The position numbers and the translations under genes are program-made. This document shows positions 61,646 to 64,000 of a stretch of 64,000 bases of DNA, in pieces. Positions within the stretch are counted from its first letter, which is position 1. The number at the start of each line of letters is the position of its first letter. The DNA comes from Paenibacillus planticolens (GTDB lineage Bacteria > Bacillota > Bacilli > Paenibacillales > NBRC-103111): NCBI RefSeq assembly GCF_013141725.1, contig NZ_WHNZ01000015.1, positions 372,001 to 436,000 of the forward strand, read 5' to 3'. Under the pieces are notes generated by a model. The model worked only from the letters and a program-made list of their open reading frames with translations, made no database searches and had not been told where the DNA came from.

Positions 61646-61687
61646 AACTGCTTCTGCCATGGTCATTCATGGTGGGAGTAGTTTTTT
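61646..61687 (+). terminator. Terminator of glnA
   Basis: AACTGCTTCTGCCATG / CATGGTGGGAGTAGTT stem with small mismatches, then TTTTTTT. Confidence 0.85.
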
Positions 61688-61729
61688 TCATTAATACTGA
61701 ATATCTTTTAATAATAATTCTAAATAACG

Positions 61730-61758
61730 TTGGAAAATTTATGTATGTGAGGTATAAT
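61730..61758 (+). promoter_or_regulatory. Sigma-A promoter
   Basis: TTGGAA (61730-61735), 17-bp spacer, TATAAT (61753-61758), 59 bp before the FMN reductase start. Confidence 0.75.
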
Positions 61759-61816
61759 GAGAGCATTCAGCAATATTTCCAAACTCATAGCGGATAAGAC
61801 AGAAAGGAAGATATGT

Positions 61817-62368
61817 ATGAAAGTAACCCTTATCGCAGGAAGCAACCACCAGGCGGCAACAAGTACAAAACTTGTCGAATATATCAAGCATTTGGTAATT
61901 TCGCAGGGACATGAAGCAACTTTGATTGATCTGCACCAAACGCCGGTTCCTTTCTATTCACCGGATGATGCGCATGGAGGTCTTGAGGCGCTGGAGAATT
62001 TGAAGCGTGCGATGCATGAGGCCGATGGCATTGTGCTCGCTACACCGGAGTATCACAGCGGAATCTCGGGGGTTCTGAAGAATGCGCTTGATCATCTCGG
62101 GCAAGATTATTTTAACAACAAAGCTGTACTTTCCGTAAGTTCATCGGGCGGTGCCGTAGCTGTAAGCTCGCTAACCCAGCTGCAAACAATCGTTCGAAAC
62201 CTTCACGGCATCAATTGCCCGGAGTGGGTTTCGATTGGCGGCGATCAGCGGAAAAGCTTTCAAACCGGAATAGCCTACAGCGATATTCATCCTGATGTCG
62301 ATAAACGCGTTCGACGTGTCGTAAATGGATTCCTTGATTTGACAGCAGCCTTGTCCGTTCGACAATAG
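61817..62368 (+). CDS. NAD(P)H-dependent FMN (azo)reductase-like
   Basis: 183-residue flavodoxin-fold reductase: VTLIAGSNHQAATSTKLVEYI at the FMN-phosphate site, GIVLATPEYHSGISGVLKNALDHL and KAVLSVSSSGGAVAVSSLTQLQTIVRNLHG. It resembles YhdA-type azobenzene reductases; the physiological substrate is unknown. Start ATG 61817, 6 nt after AAAGGAAG. Monocistronic, with its own promoter and terminator. Confidence 0.85.
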   Translation: MKVTLIAGSNHQAATSTKLVEYIKHLVISQGHEATLIDLHQTPVPFYSPDDAHGGLEALENLKRAMHEADGIVLATPEYHSGISGVLKNALDHLGQDYFNNKAVLSVSSSGGAVAVSSLTQLQTIVRNLHGINCPEWVSIGGDQRKSFQTGIAYSDIHPDVDKRVRRVVNGFLDLTAALSVRQ

Positions 62369-62410
62369 GTTGTTCGACAATAACGTATTTAAATTTACAT
62401 TTTTATAGAT

Positions 62411-62455
62411 GAGCAATGCAAAGTGTTCCTGACGCTTTGTGTTGCTCTTTTTTTT
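62411..62455 (+). terminator. Terminator of the FMN reductase gene
   Basis: GAGCAA-T-GCAAAG / CTTTG-TG-TTGCTC stem, then eight T. Its 3' arm TTGCTC doubles as the -35 of the bio promoter. Confidence 0.85.
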
Positions 62456-62470
62456 GTTATCTGCTAGAAT
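62442..62470 (+). promoter_or_regulatory. Sigma-A promoter of the bio operon
   Basis: TTGCTC (62442-62447), 17-bp spacer, TGC-TAGAAT extended -10 (hexamer 62465-62470), just upstream of the BirA operator. Confidence 0.7.
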
Positions 62471-62480
62471 TACGACATTC

Positions 62481-62518
62481 AATTGTTAACCAAAACAACA
62501 AAAACGAAGTTGACAATT
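62481..62518. promoter_or_regulatory. BirA operator
   Basis: AATTGTTAAC (62481-62490) and GTTGACAATT (62509-62518) are inverted half-sites (one mismatch) with an 18-bp spacer. This is the TTGTTAAC-spacer-GTTAACAA pattern bound by biotinyl-AMP-loaded BirA in Firmicutes. It starts about 10 bp after the -10, so it would block initiation when biotin is plentiful. Confidence 0.85.
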
Positions 62519-62542
62519 AGTTTTTAGAAAAGGGGGATTTTT

Positions 62543-63904
62543 GTGTCAATGTCCTATGAACGGCTTGCTGCCTTAAACAAGTCACACGTTTGGCATCCTT
62601 TTACACAAATGAAAGACTATAACAACGAGGATCCTCTCATCATTGAGCGCGGCGAAGGCGTTAAACTCTATGACGTCCAGGCACGAGCTTATTATGACGG
62701 TTTTTCCTCGGTTTGGCTGAATGTACATGGACACAATGTGCCCGAGCTTAATCGGGCGATTACGAACCAGTTGGAGCTTGTGGCTCACTCAACGCTGCTA
62801 GGCATGGCGAATATTCCAGCCATTGAGCTTGCTGAGCAGTTGGCCAGAATCACGCCGAATGGATTGAACAAAGTGTTTTATTCGGATTCAGGAGCAACCG
62901 GGGTTGAGATTGCCATCAAAATGGCGTTCCAATATTGGCATAATCAAGGTGCGCGTGGTAAAAAGTCGTTTGTTACGATGAATCAGGCGTATCACGGAGA
63001 TACGGTTGGGGCCGTTAGCGTCGGTGCGATCCCGCTGTATCATGAGGTGTTTCGTCCCTTGCTGTTCCAGTCGCACACCATCCCTTATCCCTATGCGTAT
63101 CGCCATGAAGGAGGGGCGGAAGGTGCCAAGGAGGCAACCTTACATGCGTTGAGAGATTTGCTCGAGGCACGGGCGGACGAGATTGCTGCCCTGATCGTAG
63201 AGCCGATTGTCCAAGGGGCCAGTGGGATTATCGTGATGCCGGAGGGCTGCTTGCGCGAGATGGCTGAGCTTTGCCGTAAGCATCATGTCCTGTTTATCGC
63301 CGACGAGGTGGCGACGGGCTTCGGCCGGACGGGGGAGATGTTCGCTTGTGATTTGGAAGGCGTACAGCCGGATTTGATGGTGGTCGGAAAAGGGTTGACC
63401 GGCGGCTATTTGCCTGTGGCAGCGACGCTGGCGACGGACGAGATTTATAATGCCTTTTATGCGGATTATAGCGAGCAGAAGACATTTTTCCATGGACATT
63501 CTTATACGGGGAATCCGCTCGGATGTGCGGTCGCTTTGGCCAGCTTGAGGCTTTTTGAGGAGCGGAGCATGTTGGAGGGCGTGCGTGCTAAGGCGTTAAG
63601 TATTCAAAATCGACTTGAGCCCCTTAAGGACAGACCGCATGTCGGTGAAATCAGGCAAAAAGGACTGATGATCGGCATTGAGCTCGTCCGTAATAAAGAT
63701 ACGCGGGAGCCGTACGAGTGGGCAGAGCGGGTAGGCGTTCGGGCGAGTCAGCGGGCAAGAGAGCTGGGCATGCTGACCAGGCCGCTCGGCAATGTGATAG
63801 TTTTCATTCCGCCGTTAGCCAGCACGGAGTCTGAGCTCGCGGAGATGACGGATATTTTGGCCCAATCGATTGTTCACGTCACGGAAGGATGCGTCCTACG
63901 ATGA
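62543..63904 (+). CDS. bioA: DAPA aminotransferase (biotin synthesis)
   Basis: 453-residue class III PLP aminotransferase making 7,8-diaminopelargonate with SAM as amino donor. Seen: HVWHPFTQMKDY near the N-terminus, DGFSSVWLNVHGHNVPELN, YSDSGATGVEIAIKMA, DEVATGFGRTG (254-264) and the Schiff-base Lys283 in VGKGLTGGYLPVAAT. GTG start 62543, 5 nt after GGGGGA. Overlaps bioD by ATGA. Confidence 0.95.
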   Translation: MSMSYERLAALNKSHVWHPFTQMKDYNNEDPLIIERGEGVKLYDVQARAYYDGFSSVWLNVHGHNVPELNRAITNQLELVAHSTLLGMANIPAIELAEQLARITPNGLNKVFYSDSGATGVEIAIKMAFQYWHNQGARGKKSFVTMNQAYHGDTVGAVSVGAIPLYHEVFRPLLFQSHTIPYPYAYRHEGGAEGAKEATLHALRDLLEARADEIAALIVEPIVQGASGIIVMPEGCLREMAELCRKHHVLFIADEVATGFGRTGEMFACDLEGVQPDLMVVGKGLTGGYLPVAATLATDEIYNAFYADYSEQKTFFHGHSYTGNPLGCAVALASLRLFEERSMLEGVRAKALSIQNRLEPLKDRPHVGEIRQKGLMIGIELVRNKDTREPYEWAERVGVRASQRARELGMLTRPLGNVIVFIPPLASTESELAEMTDILAQSIVHVTEGCVLR

Positions 63905-64000
63905 ACATCGTTCAAGCAGAACCGATACGAGGTCTGTTCATTACGGGCACGGATACTGGCGTCGGCAAGACGATGGTGACGGCAGCGTTAACAGCGGCTC
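63901..64000 (+). CDS. bioD: Dethiobiotin synthetase, 3' end outside window
   Basis: Only 33 codons are in the window: MNIVQAEPIRGLFITGTDTG, then VGKTMVTAALTAA. The P-loop GTDTGVGKT is typical of BioD, and position after bioA (4-bp overlap) supports it. It adds CO2 to diaminopelargonate using ATP. Confidence 0.92.
   Translation, partial: MNIVQAEPIRGLFITGTDTGVGKTMVTAALTAA

Noticed and set aside
1-64000. tRNA or rRNA genes, CRISPR arrays, insertion sequences, prophage
   Set aside because: No cloverleaf-like stretches, regular short direct repeats with spacers, transposase motifs or phage genes were seen. The only repeat family noticed is the four-box element.

Overview
The window looks like a chromosomal segment of a Paenibacillus-like, endospore-forming member of the Bacillales. 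The evidence is strong AGGAGG-type ribosome binding sites, frequent TTG and GTG starts, T-box, S-box and cobalamin leader RNAs, spore-related genes (a Spo0E-like phosphatase, YtxC, a gamma-type SASP) and Firmicute gene neighbourhoods (alaR-alaT, liaFSR, metA-metI-metC, ytxC-thrS). It is dense, ordinary core chromosome: no rRNA, tRNA, CRISPR, prophage or insertion sequence was seen.

Layout. 1-5.2 kb: end of an MFS transporter, cysK, a small protein, alaR-alaT, a Spo0E-like gene and a lipoprotein. 5.2-16.1 kb: one long cobalamin operon behind an AdoCbl riboswitch (btuF-btuC-btuD-cobT-cobU-cbiB-cobS-cobD-cobQ-cobO) ending in an RluA pseudouridine synthase. It covers uptake, adenosylation and nucleotide-loop assembly but not corrin-ring synthesis. 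16.2-22.4 kb: a Spx/ArsC-like protein, an M50 protease, an aminotransferase, a translationally coupled pair of DGQHR (DndB-like) proteins, and small proteins. 22.4-34.9 kb: a large two-module GT-C/PMT glycosyltransferase, ssuE with an attenuator-like leader, a 5'-3' exonuclease, an aldo-keto reductase with an AraC regulator, a UxaE-like epimerase behind a perfect palindromic operator, two small conserved proteins, an HRDC protein and T-box-controlled tyrS. 34.9-46.1 kb: corA, the S-box metA-metI-metC operon, mqnC (futalosine menaquinone pathway), a diguanylate cyclase, ytxC and T-box-controlled thrS. 46.2-64 kb: a 3D-domain protein, a 44-residue SASP, amt, liaFSR, yugN, an htrA next to an MprAB-like two-component system, ispH, a DUF2062 protein, a DAHP synthase, a GSI-beta-type glutamine synthetase behind a GlnR/TnrA site, an FMN reductase, and bioA-bioD behind a BirA operator.

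Most notable. (1) Three intergenic copies of a roughly 180-bp element built of four boxes resembling GGAACTACAGGGCGCTATTT, spaced about 50-56 bp apart, two forward then two inverted. (2) A solitary tandem pair of different DGQHR-motif proteins with no dnd neighbours. (3) A promoter-hairpin-T-run module between two divergent genes (32130-32220) that could make a very short RNA or attenuate the HRDC gene. (4) A two-module GT-C glycosyltransferase with a discoidin-like domain between the modules. Start codons were re-chosen in many genes from ribosome-binding-site spacing, and this is noted per gene.
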